A stretch of 12,138 nucleotides of DNA from an uncultured Faecalibacterium sp. (lineage in GTDB: Bacteria > Bacillota > Clostridia > Oscillospirales > Ruminococcaceae), in NCBI GenBank assembly GCA_934525325.1, contig CAKSZE010000048.1:1-12138 (forward strand), read 5' to 3'. Position numbers and translations under genes: made by a program. The notes below the pieces were generated by a model. The model was not told the origin of the DNA. It ran no database searches and saw only the letters and a program-made list of their open reading frames with translations. Below are positions 5,638 to 12,138 of this stretch, one piece after another (position 1 is the stretch's first letter; the number at the start of each line of letters is the position of its first letter).

Positions 5638-6375
5638 TTATGCCGCCTCCTTTAAGGCCGCAGCCTTTGCGGCGCGCAGGGCGGGGTCTGCCTTGCCCTT
5701 GCGCTCCTTGAGGGAAGCCTCCCAGCGGGTAGCCAGCGTGGACAGCGGGAAGCAGACCACAAAGAAGATGGCACCGCAGACGATATAGGCCGGTGCGTAG
5801 GCACCGCCGGTGGAGGCACCGGTCACGAAGCTGTAGGTTACGCTGATGAGGTCTGCGCCGCCTACGATATACAGGCAGGAGGTGTTCTTGAACAGGTTGA
5901 CCACCTGATTGACCATGGGCGGCAACATGACCGGGATGCTCTGGGGCAGAATGATATAGGCCATCCGCTGCAAGTAGCCAAAGCCCTGCGCCTGTGCGGC
6001 CTCAAACTGCCCTTTCGGCACAGACTCAATGGCGGCACGGACGACCTCGCCCATATAGGCACCGGTGTAAACGCCCAGTGCAATGATGCCGGTGCGGATG
6101 ACGCCCATGCTCAGCCCTGCAAAGGCCAGCGCGTAGTACAAAAAGCACAGCTGCAAAAGCAGCGGCGTATTCTGGATGAACTCCACATACACCCGGGCGA
6201 TGAATTGCAGCGGCTTTTTACCGCTGGTTGCCATCAGGCCCAGCACAACGCCCAGCACAAAGGCCAGTGCCAGCGCAAAAAACGCCGTCATCAGGGTATT
6301 GCCCAGCCCCAGCAGAAAGCTTTCCCGGTGGTTCCACACCGTTGCCCATGCGTCCATTGAAAACAGACCGGACAT
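5638..6375 (-). CDS. Polar amino-acid ABC transporter permease
   Basis: A 245-residue permease that pairs with the one downstream. It shows the motif VEFIQNTPLLLQ (64-75), which is very close to the consensus of the polar amino-acid class. The EAA loop GEVVRAAIESVPKGQFEAAQAQGFG is at 109-133. Hydrophobic spans include MTAFFALALAFVLGVVLGLM (29-48) and a last one near 195-215. The tail is long and rich in Ala and Lys. I take ATG 6375 as the start because AGGAG lies 8 bases before it. A GTG at 6384, three codons earlier in frame, is an alternative with its own AGGAG. The gene lies 40 bases after the binding-protein gene. Both permeases are intact. Confidence 0.94.
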   Translation of the reverse strand: MSGLFSMDAWATVWNHRESFLLGLGNTLMTAFFALALAFVLGVVLGLMATSGKKPLQFIARVYVEFIQNTPLLLQLCFLYYALAFAGLSMGVIRTGIIALGVYTGAYMGEVVRAAIESVPKGQFEAAQAQGFGYLQRMAYIILPQSIPVMLPPMVNQVVNLFKNTSCLYIVGGADLISVTYSFVTGASTGGAYAPAYIVCGAIFFVVCFPLSTLATRWEASLKERKGKADPALRAAKAAALKEAA

Positions 6376-6415
6376 AACGAACACTCCTCTCTCCTAAACC
6401 GCAACGGCGCTGGTG

Positions 6416-7321
6416 TTATGCCAGACCGTTCTCCTTGATCAGACCGTCAATGGTGCCATCGGACAGCCAGCCGGTGACCAGCTCATCGCACACAGCGGAG
6501 AAGCCGCTGCCCTTCTTGGTAGCCACGCCGTACTCCTGCGGGCTGAACTCGGCATCAATGTAGCTGCGGCCCTCGGTCTTGTAAATAGCCAGAATGGACT
6601 TATCCACGCAGAAACCATTCACTTCGCCTGCACTCAGCGCGGTGCTGATGGCGGGATAATCATCGTACTGACGGAAGGAAATGCCGTCCTTCCAAGTATC
6701 TGCGTTGAAGGTGTCGGCATTGAAGCCTTCGCCGGTGATCACGCCCTCATCGATCATCTCCTGCACCAGAGCACGGGCGGAGGTAGAACCGGAGGAAACG
6801 CCCACGACCTTATCCTTCAGGTCAGCCAGCGCCTTGATGCCGGAGGAATCCTCCACCAGAACACTGACGTAGTCGGTGTAGTAGGGGGTGGAGAAGTCCC
6901 AACTCTTGCGGCGCTCCTCGGTGATGGTAAAGGTAGCCAGCACGCAGTCGATATCGCCGGAATCCAGCAGCTCGCCGCGGGTAGCGGCGGTGACGGTGGT
7001 AAACTCCACATCCACGCCCAGATGCTCGGCGATCATCTCTGCCAGACTGTCCTCCAGACCGGTGTACTCGCCGGTGAGGGTATCCTGAAAGCTGAAGCCC
7101 TTGACGGCGTTCTTGACGCCGACCTTCAGCACACCGCGGTCGATGATGGCCTGCACATCCGCAGAAACAGCCTCGGAGGAAGCTGCCACGCTGCCGGAAG
7201 CGGCAGAGGATGCGGTGGAGGCTGCCACGGAGCTGGAAGAGCCGCCGCAGGCGGTGAGAGCGGTGAGCGCAATGGCCGTACCGGCGGCCTTGACAAAGCT
7301 ACGACGAGAAATCTTTTTCAT
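6416..7321 (-). CDS. Amino-acid ABC transporter substrate-binding lipoprotein
   Basis: A 301-residue extracytoplasmic solute-binding protein of family 3. The signal peptide reads MKKISRRSFVKAAG and continues to a lipobox L-T-A-C with Cys25 as the lipidated residue. A Ser/Ala-rich flexible linker (27-50) follows. The family 3 core begins with IIDRGVLKVGVK (59-70), then GLEDSLAEMIAEHLG (88-102) and ELLDSGDIDCVLATFTIT (117-134). ERRKSWDFSTPYYTD (136-150) contributes to the amino-acid site, as does the second-lobe start LKDKVVGVSSGST (168-180). SRRSFVK fits the twin-arginine consensus, so export may be Tat- or Sec-dependent. A FNADT tandem duplication is at 200-209. ATG 7321 has AGGAG 9 bases upstream. 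It is the second gene of the operon, after the ATPase. Confidence 0.95.
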   Translation of the reverse strand: MKKISRRSFVKAAGTAIALTALTACGGSSSSVAASTASSAASGSVAASSEAVSADVQAIIDRGVLKVGVKNAVKGFSFQDTLTGEYTGLEDSLAEMIAEHLGVDVEFTTVTAATRGELLDSGDIDCVLATFTITEERRKSWDFSTPYYTDYVSVLVEDSSGIKALADLKDKVVGVSSGSTSARALVQEMIDEGVITGEGFNADTFNADTWKDGISFRQYDDYPAISTALSAGEVNGFCVDKSILAIYKTEGRSYIDAEFSPQEYGVATKKGSGFSAVCDELVTGWLSDGTIDGLIKENGLA

Positions 7322-7346
7322 AATTATACACTCCTCTATAAAGTCC

Positions 7347-7386
7347 GCAGCCCGGACGGCTTTCCCTTCCGTCCCCCATGGGCTGC
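7347..7386 (-). promoter_or_regulatory. Hairpin between ATPase and binding-protein genes
   Basis: In the 122-base gap, GCAGCCC/GGGCTGC (7347-7353 with 7380-7386) encloses GGACGG/CCGTCC (7354-7359 with 7369-7374). No T-run follows on the minus strand, so it is not a terminator. It ends 25 bases before the binding-protein start, where a stem could stabilise or process the mRNA so that the binding protein is made in excess. The role is inferred. Confidence 0.5.
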
Positions 7387-7443
7387 TCTATCCACAACGG
7401 GTGCCGCTTGTGCTGCGGCAGCTCCGCAGTGAGCCAAAAATGT

Positions 7444-8169
7444 TTACCGGATGATCTTGCCCAGGAACTGGCGCACACGCTCGTTTTTGGGGTTTGTGAA
7501 GAAGTGCTCCGGTGTGCCTTCTTCCAAAATCTGGCCGTCTGCCATAAACACCACACGGTCTGCCACCTGCCGGGCAAAGCCCATCTCGTGGGTAACAACC
7601 ACCATCGTGATATTCTTTTCGTGCGCCAGCCGCACCATGACGTCCAGAACCTCCTGAATGGTCTCCGGGTCCAGCGCACTGGTGGGCTCGTCGAACAGGA
7701 TGATCTTGGTCTGGGCGCACAGCGCACGGGCAATGGCGATGCGCTGCTGCTGACCGCCGGAAAGCTGCGCCGGGTAGACATTTGCCTTGTCCCGCAGGCC
7801 GACCACCTCAAGATAGTGGTACGCCAGCTCCTCGGCCTCCTGCTTGGTCTTGTGGTGTAGCTTCATGGGCGCGAGGGTCAGGTTTTTCAGCACCGTCATG
7901 TGCGGGTACAGGTTGAACTGCTGGAACACCATGCTGGTGGTCTCCCGCACAAGCTTAGTCTTGTTTTTGGCTGTCAGTTCCTGCCCGTCTATGTAGACAT
8001 GACCGCTGGTGGGTTCTTCCAGAAAATTCATGCAGCGCACCGTGGTGGACTTGCCTGAACCGGACGGCCCGATGATCACCAGCTTTTCGCCCTCGGCGAC
8101 CTCAAGGTTGACGTCTTTCAGAACGTGCAGGTCTCCGAAGTATTTGTCAACGTGTTCCAGCTTGATCAC
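7444..8169 (-). CDS. Amino-acid ABC transporter ATP-binding protein (GlnQ/HisP type)
   Basis: A 241-residue cytoplasmic ATPase that powers the importer encoded by the next three genes. All nucleotide-binding motifs are intact: Walker [10 protein letters not shown] (34-42, Lys40), Q-loop in [16 protein letters not shown] (81-96), signature LSGGQQQR (136-143), Walker [14 protein letters not shown] (156-168, Glu161) and the H-switch [10 protein letters not shown] (191-200, His194). [12 protein letters not shown] and THEMGFAR are typical of the polar amino-acid subfamily. The start is GTG 8169, since the family begins at MIKLEHV; GGGG lies 8 bases before it. This is the first gene of the operon, in the order ATPase, binding protein, permease, permease. 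Its leader holds a terminator close to the promoter. Confidence 0.95.
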   Translation of the reverse strand: MIKLEHVDKYFGDLHVLKDVNLEVAEGEKLVIIGPSGSGKSTTVRCMNFLEEPTSGHVYIDGQELTAKNKTKLVRETTSMVFQQFNLYPHMTVLKNLTLAPMKLHHKTKQEAEELAYHYLEVVGLRDKANVYPAQLSGGQQQRIAIARALCAQTKIILFDEPTSALDPETIQEVLDVMVRLAHEKNITMVVVTHEMGFARQVADRVVFMADGQILEEGTPEHFFTNPKNERVRQFLGKIIR

Positions 8170-8229
8170 TATGCATTCCCCTTTTCCTCTTACAGCCTGC
8201 CCCCGGGGCCGCCTTGCCCCGCAGGGTAC

Positions 8230-8266
8230 AAAAAAGGCGCTTGGTGAGTGTTCACCAAGCGCCTTT
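8230..8266 (-). terminator. Intrinsic terminator inside the ABC operon leader (attenuator candidate)
   Basis: AAAGGCGCTTGGTGA and TCACCAAGCGCCTTT form a perfect 15-bp stem (8252-8266 with 8233-8247) with a 4-base loop. On the minus strand it ends in six T, three of them in the stem. It starts about 10 bases after the predicted transcription start of the operon and ends 60 bases before the ATPase start. A second hairpin, CCTGC/GCAGG plus GGGGC/GCCCC (8196-8225), follows. It could also end transcripts of the HMA gene upstream. Confidence 0.85.
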
Positions 8267-8281
8267 GCTTTCGATAGCTAA

Positions 8282-8310
8282 AGTATAGCGTTTTTTACGG
8301 TTTCTTTCAA
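8282..8310 (-). promoter_or_regulatory. Sigma-A promoter of the amino-acid ABC operon
   Basis: On the minus strand, TTGAAA (8310-8305) and TATACT (8287-8282) are spaced by exactly 17 bases. The predicted start is near 8275, upstream of the terminator. I find no second convincing promoter between the terminator and the GTG at 8169. Confidence 0.78.
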
Positions 8311-8320
8311 TCTGAAAAGT

Positions 8321-8367
8321 GCAACAACTTTTCCTTCAGGAGAAATTGCATTTTGTAAAGTTGCTAC
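8321..8367. promoter_or_regulatory. Inverted repeat upstream of the ABC operon promoter
   Basis: GCAACAACTTT (8321-8331) and AAAGTTGCTAC (8357-8367) are inverted and match at 9 of 11 positions. They lie just upstream of the -35 box, where an activator would bind. The surrounding AT-rich DNA repeats TTGC several times. The regulator is unknown. Confidence 0.35.
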
Positions 8368-8436
8368 AATATTGCGCCTTATTTTTGTCGATACGGCTGA
8401 ATGCGGCGGTCGGCGCGCAGCGGCGGGGGACAGCGC

Positions 8437-8694
8437 TTACTTTTTGAAAAAGGAGAACAGCCCCTTCTTTTCGTACGGTGCGCTGTGGATGGAGCCCACA
8501 TGGTATCCGGTGGCTTCAATGGCGGCGCGGAGCGCGTTTTCGTCAAGCGGCTCCTTGGAAAGGATCACGGTCTTGCCCTTGGCGTGGGAGGACGAGACTT
8601 TATCCACAGGGAACGCATTGCGCACGGTGTCATTGATATGGGCTTCGCACATGGAACACGCCATGCCGCCTACTTCTACGGTCGTCTGGATCAT
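8437..8694 (-). CDS. Small heavy-metal-associated (HMA) domain protein
   Basis: An 85-residue cytosolic protein with a ferredoxin-like HMA fold. The metal-binding loop GMACSMCEAHI (10-20) carries Cys13 and Cys16. LRAAIEATGYHVGSI (55-69) matches the end of the domain, with Tyr64 in the usual position. CopZ-type copper chaperones end there, but this one has an added tail SAPYEKKGLFSFFKK (71-85) with aromatic and basic residues, perhaps for membrane or partner contact. No P-type ATPase, CsoR or CopY gene is adjacent, so a copper role is not supported by context. Such tailed HMA proteins can occur near iron transport genes, as I recall, without certainty. ATG 8694 has GAAGGAAGG 7 bases upstream. 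Domain certain, metal unknown. Confidence 0.88.
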   Translation of the reverse strand: MIQTTVEVGGMACSMCEAHINDTVRNAFPVDKVSSSHAKGKTVILSKEPLDENALRAAIEATGYHVGSIHSAPYEKKGLFSFFKK

Positions 8695-8731
8695 TTTTAT
8701 ACCTTCCTTCAGGTTCTTCTTGCAAAATAAT

Positions 8732-8749
8732 AGTTAGAACAAACTAACT
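8732..8749. promoter_or_regulatory. Perfect dyad in the leader of the HMA gene, operator candidate
   Basis: AGTTAG (8732-8737) and CTAACT (8744-8749) form a perfect inverted repeat with a 6-base spacer. On the minus strand it abuts TATTAT (8732-8727), which could be a -10 box with the dyad filling the 17-base spacer, although the matching -35 (GCGAAA) is poor. Size and symmetry fit a dimeric metalloregulator such as a DtxR-family protein; that identity is a guess. Confidence 0.5.
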
Positions 8750-8761
8750 TTTCGCTCCGGC

Positions 8762-8782
8762 AAAAGCCGCCCGAAAGCGGCT
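8762..8782 (-). terminator. Short intrinsic terminator, after the AraC gene or in the HMA leader
   Basis: On the minus strand, AGCCGC (8782-8777) and GCGGCT (8770-8765) form a 6-bp stem with a 6-base loop, followed by TTTT. It lies 50 bases after the AraC-family stop but also downstream of a strong promoter, so it may both end the upstream gene and attenuate the HMA gene. Confidence 0.55.
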
Positions 8783-8793
8783 CTTCTGCCCAC

Positions 8794-8822
8794 ATCATAC
8801 GCCATACAGCCGCAGCTGTCAA
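8794..8822 (-). promoter_or_regulatory. Strong sigma-A promoter of the HMA gene
   Basis: On the minus strand, TTGACA (8822-8817) and TATGAT (8799-8794) have a 17-base spacer, matching consensus at 11 of 12 positions. It begins 10 bases beyond the AraC-family stop. The leader would be about 93 bases and includes the short terminator and the dyad. Confidence 0.75.
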
Positions 8823-8831
8823 GCGCTTTGC

Positions 8832-9689
8832 CTATTTTTTTCGGTAGTCCCGGGGGGTCATGCCAAAATGCGCCTTGAAAGCCCTGTTAAAATAGGAAAG
8901 GTTTTCGAACCCGCACCGGGTGGCGATGGTCAGCACGGTCTCGTCCGTGGTTTGCAGCGCCTCGGCGGCGGTGTTCAGCCGGTACTCATTTAGAAAGGCG
9001 ATAAAGCTCTGCCCGGTCATCTGCCGGAACCAGCGCATAAAATGGCTGGCACTGAGGGAGCAGACCCCGGCGGCATCTGCCACCCGGAGCGGCTCGGCAT
9101 AATGCGCCGAGAGCCATTGCAGCACGGTTTTCAGCCGCTGTGTGTCGGCAGTTTCGGTGGGGAGACACTGCCTGCCCTGCGCAATGAGCAGGGCAAGAAA
9201 GCGCAGCAGCGCCCCTTTTACCAGCAGCTCGTAGCCGGGGCGCTTTGCGCGGTTAGCATCTTCCAGCTCCCGCAGGCAGGCGGCGGCTTGCAGATAGCAT
9301 AAATCGTTCGGGGTCAGACGCACCGGCAGCGACAACCGCCCGCTTTGCAGCGGCAGCAGATATTTCTCGGCGCAAAGATCCTCCGCGCCGCCCAGCAGCT
9401 CCGGCTCAAAGATGATATTTTCGTATTCCATGCGCTGCCCCTCTGCCTGCCGCAGCGCGTGGAGCGTGCCCGGGGCAAAAAGGAAGATATCCCCTCGGTA
9501 GGCCGGGTAGGTCACAGCGCCCACCTGTACCAGCCCCATGCCCTGCTTGACAAAGACCAGCTCCATGCTCTCGTGCCAGTGGAGTGCCACCTGCTGAAAA
9601 TCTCCCGGAATGGTGCAAGGGTACAGATTGAACGGAAAGCGCACGGCACCGTGCTGTTTTGTCTCCTGCAAAGAAGCCTGATTTTGCAT
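8832..9689 (-). CDS. AraC family transcriptional regulator with cupin sensor domain
   Basis: A 285-residue regulator. The N-terminal half is a cupin-like sensor: LHWHESMELVFVKQG (36-50) supplies the HxH-type strand, and RGDIFLFAPGTLHALR (65-80) the second cupin motif. The C-terminal half is an AraC/XylS domain with two helix-turn-helix units, LRVADAAGVCSLSASHFMRW (201-220) and ETVLTIATRCGFENLSYFNR (250-269), closing with FKAHFGMTPRDYRKK. I start it at ATG 9689 with GGGGGG/GGTGGG upstream. An ATG at 9731 in the same frame lies upstream of the predicted -10 box, so it should not be transcribed. Regulators of this type usually sense sugars and activate nearby sugar genes. It is divergent from glgP, so control of glucan use is plausible but unproven. 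Confidence 0.93.
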   Translation of the reverse strand: MQNQASLQETKQHGAVRFPFNLYPCTIPGDFQQVALHWHESMELVFVKQGMGLVQVGAVTYPAYRGDIFLFAPGTLHALRQAEGQRMEYENIIFEPELLGGAEDLCAEKYLLPLQSGRLSLPVRLTPNDLCYLQAAACLRELEDANRAKRPGYELLVKGALLRFLALLIAQGRQCLPTETADTQRLKTVLQWLSAHYAEPLRVADAAGVCSLSASHFMRWFRQMTGQSFIAFLNEYRLNTAAEALQTTDETVLTIATRCGFENLSYFNRAFKAHFGMTPRDYRKK

Positions 9690-9712
9690 CGTCCCACCCC
9701 CCTGATGATAGG

Positions 9713-9742
9713 ATTGTACCACAGGTTGCACTTTTTAGGCAA
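9713..9742 (-). promoter_or_regulatory. Probable promoter of the AraC family gene
   Basis: On the minus strand, TTGCCT (9742-9737) and TACAAT (9718-9713) are spaced by 18 bases. The predicted start near 9706 gives a leader of about 17 bases, enough to hold the ribosome binding site, and supports ATG 9689 as the start. Confidence 0.6.
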
Positions 9743-9761
9743 GATTTTGATCGTATTATGT

Positions 9762-9855
9762 GGTATATCTTGAGGTACAGATGTCAAACCTGTTTTCCGT
9801 AAGGTGTATCTGAAAACAAAGAAACAGACTGAATTTTCGACTTTTCAGATACACC
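9762..9855. promoter_or_regulatory. Three-copy GGTRTATCT element with a 14-bp inverted repeat before glgP
   Basis: GGTATATCT (9762-9770) and GGTGTATCT (9803-9811) are direct repeats 41 bases apart. The second extends to GGTGTATCTGAAAA (9803-9816), which is exactly inverted as TTTTCAGATACACC (9842-9855) across 25 bases. The repeat ends 5 bases before the ribosome binding site AAAGGAGG (9861-9868). It could be an operator array or a leader RNA hairpin. A competing pair CTGAA/TTCAG lies at 9829-9833 and 9844-9848. No clear sigma-A promoter for glgP could be picked in this gap. Confidence 0.6.
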
Positions 9856-9876
9856 CCAGCAAAGGAGGATGCTTTT

Positions 9877-12138
9877 ATGAGCTTTACCGAAACGTTACAG
9901 AGTATCACCGGCAAGCTGCTGGCAGACTGCACCGACCAGGAGTTGTATCTGGCACTGCTGGAACTGGTGCGGCAGAAGAGCGCCGACCGCGTGCAGCCGG
10001 TCACCGGGCGCAAGCTGTACTATATCAGCGCCGAATTTCTCATTGGCAAGCTGCTGTCCAACAACCTCATCAATCTGGGGCTGTACGATGAAGCCCGGTC
10101 TGCGCTGGCTGCTGCCGGAAAGCGCCTTTCCGACATTGAAGAGGTAGAGCCGGAGCCTTCTCTGGGCAACGGCGGCTTGGGTCGTCTGGCTGCCTGCTTC
10201 CTCGACTCTCTGGCAACGCTGAACCTGCCCGGCGACGGCGTAGGTCTGCGGTACCACTTCGGCCTGTTCCATCAGTCCTTTGAGGACGGCGTGCAGAACG
10301 AAAAGCCCGACCCGTGGCTGACTGCCCACAGCTGGGCGGAAAAGACCGACACCACCTACCCGGTGGAACTGGCAGGCAAGGAGTACACCGCCCGGCTGTA
10401 CAAGCTGGCGGTCACCGGCTACGAGGGACGCACCAACACCCTGAACCTGTTCGATCTGGATACCATCGACGAGAGCATCGTCCATGACGGCATTGCCTTC
10501 GACAAGACCGCCATCGACAAGAACCTGACCCTCTTCCTCTACCCGGACGATTCCGATGAGGCAGGCCGCCGTCTGCGGGTGTACCAGCAGTACCTGATGG
10601 TCTCTGCCGGTGCACAGCTCATTCTGGCCGAGTGCGCCGCCCGGGGCTGCAACTTCCATGATCTGGCCGACTACGCCGCCATCCAGATCAACGACACCCA
10701 CCCCAGCATGGTCATCCCGGAGCTCATCCGTCTGCTGGGGGAGCGCGGCATTGAATTTGAAGAGGCCGTGGAGATCGTTACCAAGACCTGCGCCTACACT
10801 AACCACACCATTCTGGCCGAAGCGCTGGAAAAGTGGCCCCGCGCCTATCTGGATGCCGTAGTGCCGCAGCTGATGCCCATCATCGAAAAGCTGGATGCGC
10901 TGGCACGCACCCGCACCGAGGACGAGAGCCTTGCCATCATCGACAAGGACGACCGGGTGCACATGGCACACATGGACATCCACTTTACCCACTCCACCAA
11001 CGGCGTGGCAGCGCTGCACACCGAGATCCTGAAAAATTCCGAGCTGCACGGCTTCTACGAGCTGTACCCGGAAAAGTTCAACAACAAGACCAACGGCATC
11101 ACCTTCCGCCGCTGGCTGCTGGAATGCGACCCCCGCCTGACCGCCGCACTGGAACAGCACATCGGCTCCGGCTTCCGCAAGGACGCCGCCGAGCTGGAAA
11201 AGCTGCTGGCCTTTGCCGATGACGAGGCTGTGCTGGATCAGCTGACCGCCGTGAAAAAGGCCAACAAGGAAGCGCTGGCAGACTGGCTGCTGCGCACCCA
11301 GAAGGTGAGCGTGAACACCGATGCCGTGTTCGACATCCAGTCCAAGCGCCTGCACGAGTACAAGCGCCAGCAGCTGAACCTGCTGTACCTCATCCATCAG
11401 TACTACGAGATCAAGGCCGGGCACCTGCCCGCTGCTCCGCTGGTGAGCATCTTCGGTGCCAAGGCCGCACCTGCCTACACCATTGCAAAGGACATCATCC
11501 ATGCGCTGCTGACCCTCTCCAAGGTCATTGCCGCAGACCCGGAGGTGTCCAAGTGGCTGCAGGTGGTGTTCGTGGAGAATTACAACGTCACCGCCGCCGA
11601 AAAGCTGATCCCTGCCTGCGACCTTTCCGAGCAGATCAGCCTTGCCTCCAAGGAGGCCTCCGGCACCGGCAACATGAAGTTTATGCTGAACGGTGCGCTG
11701 ACGCTGGGCACCATGGACGGTGCCAATGTGGAGATCAGCCAGCAGGTGGGTGAGGAGAACATCTATATCTTCGGCCAGACCTCCGATCAGGTCATCCACC
11801 GCTACGCCGTGGGCGATTACGACCCCGCCCAGTGGGTGGAGGGCGATGCCAACATCCGCCGCGCCATCAGCTTCCTCACCGGGCCGGAGATGCTGGCCGC
11901 CGGTCATGCCGAAAACCTGACCCGTCTGCATGACGAGCTGATCCATAAGGACTGGTTCCAGACTCTGCCGGACTTCAACGCCTACGTTGTGCGCAAGGGA
12001 CAGGCCCTCAGCGATTACGCCTGCGACCCCATGGGCTGGCGGCGCAAGTGCCTTGTGAACATTGCCAAGGCTGGCATGTTCTCCTCTGACCGCACCATTG
12101 CCGAGTACGACCGCGACATCTGGCATCTGGGCAAGTAA
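9877..12138 (+). CDS. glgP: Glycogen/alpha-glucan phosphorylase (GT35)
   Basis: A complete 753-residue PLP enzyme that releases glucose 1-phosphate from the non-reducing ends of alpha-1,4-glucans (glycogen, maltodextrins) in the cytosol. The N-terminal domain has [21 protein letters not shown] and [21 protein letters not shown] (from 93, with the glycine loop S95-G102). Then come [21 protein letters not shown] and [11 protein letters not shown]. The C-terminal domain has [24 protein letters not shown] and [16 protein letters not shown], in which Lys601 binds PLP. The end, [17 protein letters not shown], is typical. It is shorter than E. coli GlgP or MalP (about 800), mainly at the N-terminus, as in many clostridial enzymes. 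AAAGGAGG lies 8 bases before ATG. The window ends on its stop, so any downstream glg gene is unseen. Glycogen versus maltodextrin preference cannot be read. Confidence 0.97.
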   Translation: MSFTETLQSITGKLLADCTDQELYLALLELVRQKSADRVQPVTGRKLYYISAEFLIGKLLSNNLINLGLYDEARSALAAAGKRLSDIEEVEPEPSLGNGGLGRLAACFLDSLATLNLPGDGVGLRYHFGLFHQSFEDGVQNEKPDPWLTAHSWAEKTDTTYPVELAGKEYTARLYKLAVTGYEGRTNTLNLFDLDTIDESIVHDGIAFDKTAIDKNLTLFLYPDDSDEAGRRLRVYQQYLMVSAGAQLILAECAARGCNFHDLADYAAIQINDTHPSMVIPELIRLLGERGIEFEEAVEIVTKTCAYTNHTILAEALEKWPRAYLDAVVPQLMPIIEKLDALARTRTEDESLAIIDKDDRVHMAHMDIHFTHSTNGVAALHTEILKNSELHGFYELYPEKFNNKTNGITFRRWLLECDPRLTAALEQHIGSGFRKDAAELEKLLAFADDEAVLDQLTAVKKANKEALADWLLRTQKVSVNTDAVFDIQSKRLHEYKRQQLNLLYLIHQYYEIKAGHLPAAPLVSIFGAKAAPAYTIAKDIIHALLTLSKVIAADPEVSKWLQVVFVENYNVTAAEKLIPACDLSEQISLASKEASGTGNMKFMLNGALTLGTMDGANVEISQQVGEENIYIFGQTSDQVIHRYAVGDYDPAQWVEGDANIRRAISFLTGPEMLAAGHAENLTRLHDELIHKDWFQTLPDFNAYVVRKGQALSDYACDPMGWRRKCLVNIAKAGMFSSDRTIAEYDRDIWHLGK

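Noticed and set aside
6413..7432. A 339-codon plus-strand frame over the binding-protein gene
   Set aside because: Antisense shadow. The minus strand carries the complete lipoprotein signal and family 3 motifs.
8170..8275. T-box or amino-acid riboswitch in the ABC operon leader
   Set aside because: The leader before the terminator is only about 10 bases, and no T-box consensus or aptamer core is visible.
8437..8694. Naming the HMA gene copZ
   Set aside because: The CxxC motif supports metal binding, but no copper ATPase or copper regulator is nearby and the tail is atypical, so the copper label is not justified.
9895..12126. A 743-codon open frame antisense to glgP
   Set aside because: It mirrors the GC-rich codon structure of glgP, its product is low-complexity (G, L, V, H, Q rich) with no family motif, and glgP is complete and fully motif-supported on the other strand.

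Overview
The window looks like core chromosome of a GC-rich gut Clostridia bacterium. Faecalibacterium (Oscillospiraceae/Ruminococcaceae) is my best guess, not a proven assignment. The grounds are GC-rich third codon positions, strong AGGAG-type ribosome binding sites, consensus sigma-A promoters with 17-bp spacers, an IreB-family gene, and intergenic G/C-rich hairpin repeats of a kind I associate with this group. There is no phage, transposase, CRISPR array, rRNA or tRNA.

Layout. Positions 1-194 hold the 3' end of an ireB-like gene and its terminator. A tRNA-dihydrouridine synthase gene converges on it (209-1159, minus). Positions 1160-1878 are non-coding and unusually structured: a nested hairpin region, three related repeat modules, a 16-bp palindrome and the cysK terminator. 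cysK (minus) and an Rrf2-family regulator (plus) are divergent from back-to-back consensus promoters (2929-3009). An lrgA/lrgB pair follows (3673-4741), with its own promoter and apparently an ACG start codon for lrgA. A 15-bp hairpin at 4765-4807 separates it from a convergent four-gene polar amino-acid ABC importer operon, transcribed on the minus strand as ATPase (8169-7444), lipoprotein binding protein (7321-6416), permease and permease (down to 4864). That operon has a strong promoter followed at once by an intrinsic terminator, so its leader looks like an attenuator. Next are a small heavy-metal-associated (HMA) protein gene with a palindromic operator candidate and an AraC-family regulator (both minus). 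Divergent from the regulator is a complete glycogen/alpha-glucan phosphorylase gene (9877-12138, plus), preceded by three copies of a GGTRTATCT element, two of which form a 14-bp inverted repeat just before its ribosome binding site.

How the genes work together. cysK and the Cys-containing Rrf2 protein form a plausible cysteine/Fe-S responsive pair, like CymR or IscR circuits. The ABC genes form one complete importer. The AraC regulator is a positional candidate for controlling the phosphorylase. The other neighbours are metabolically unrelated.

I see no new multi-gene system. What deserves a second look is regulatory: the leader attenuator candidate, the ACG start, the three-site array before glgP, the palindrome before the HMA gene, and the repeat-packed gap upstream of dus.
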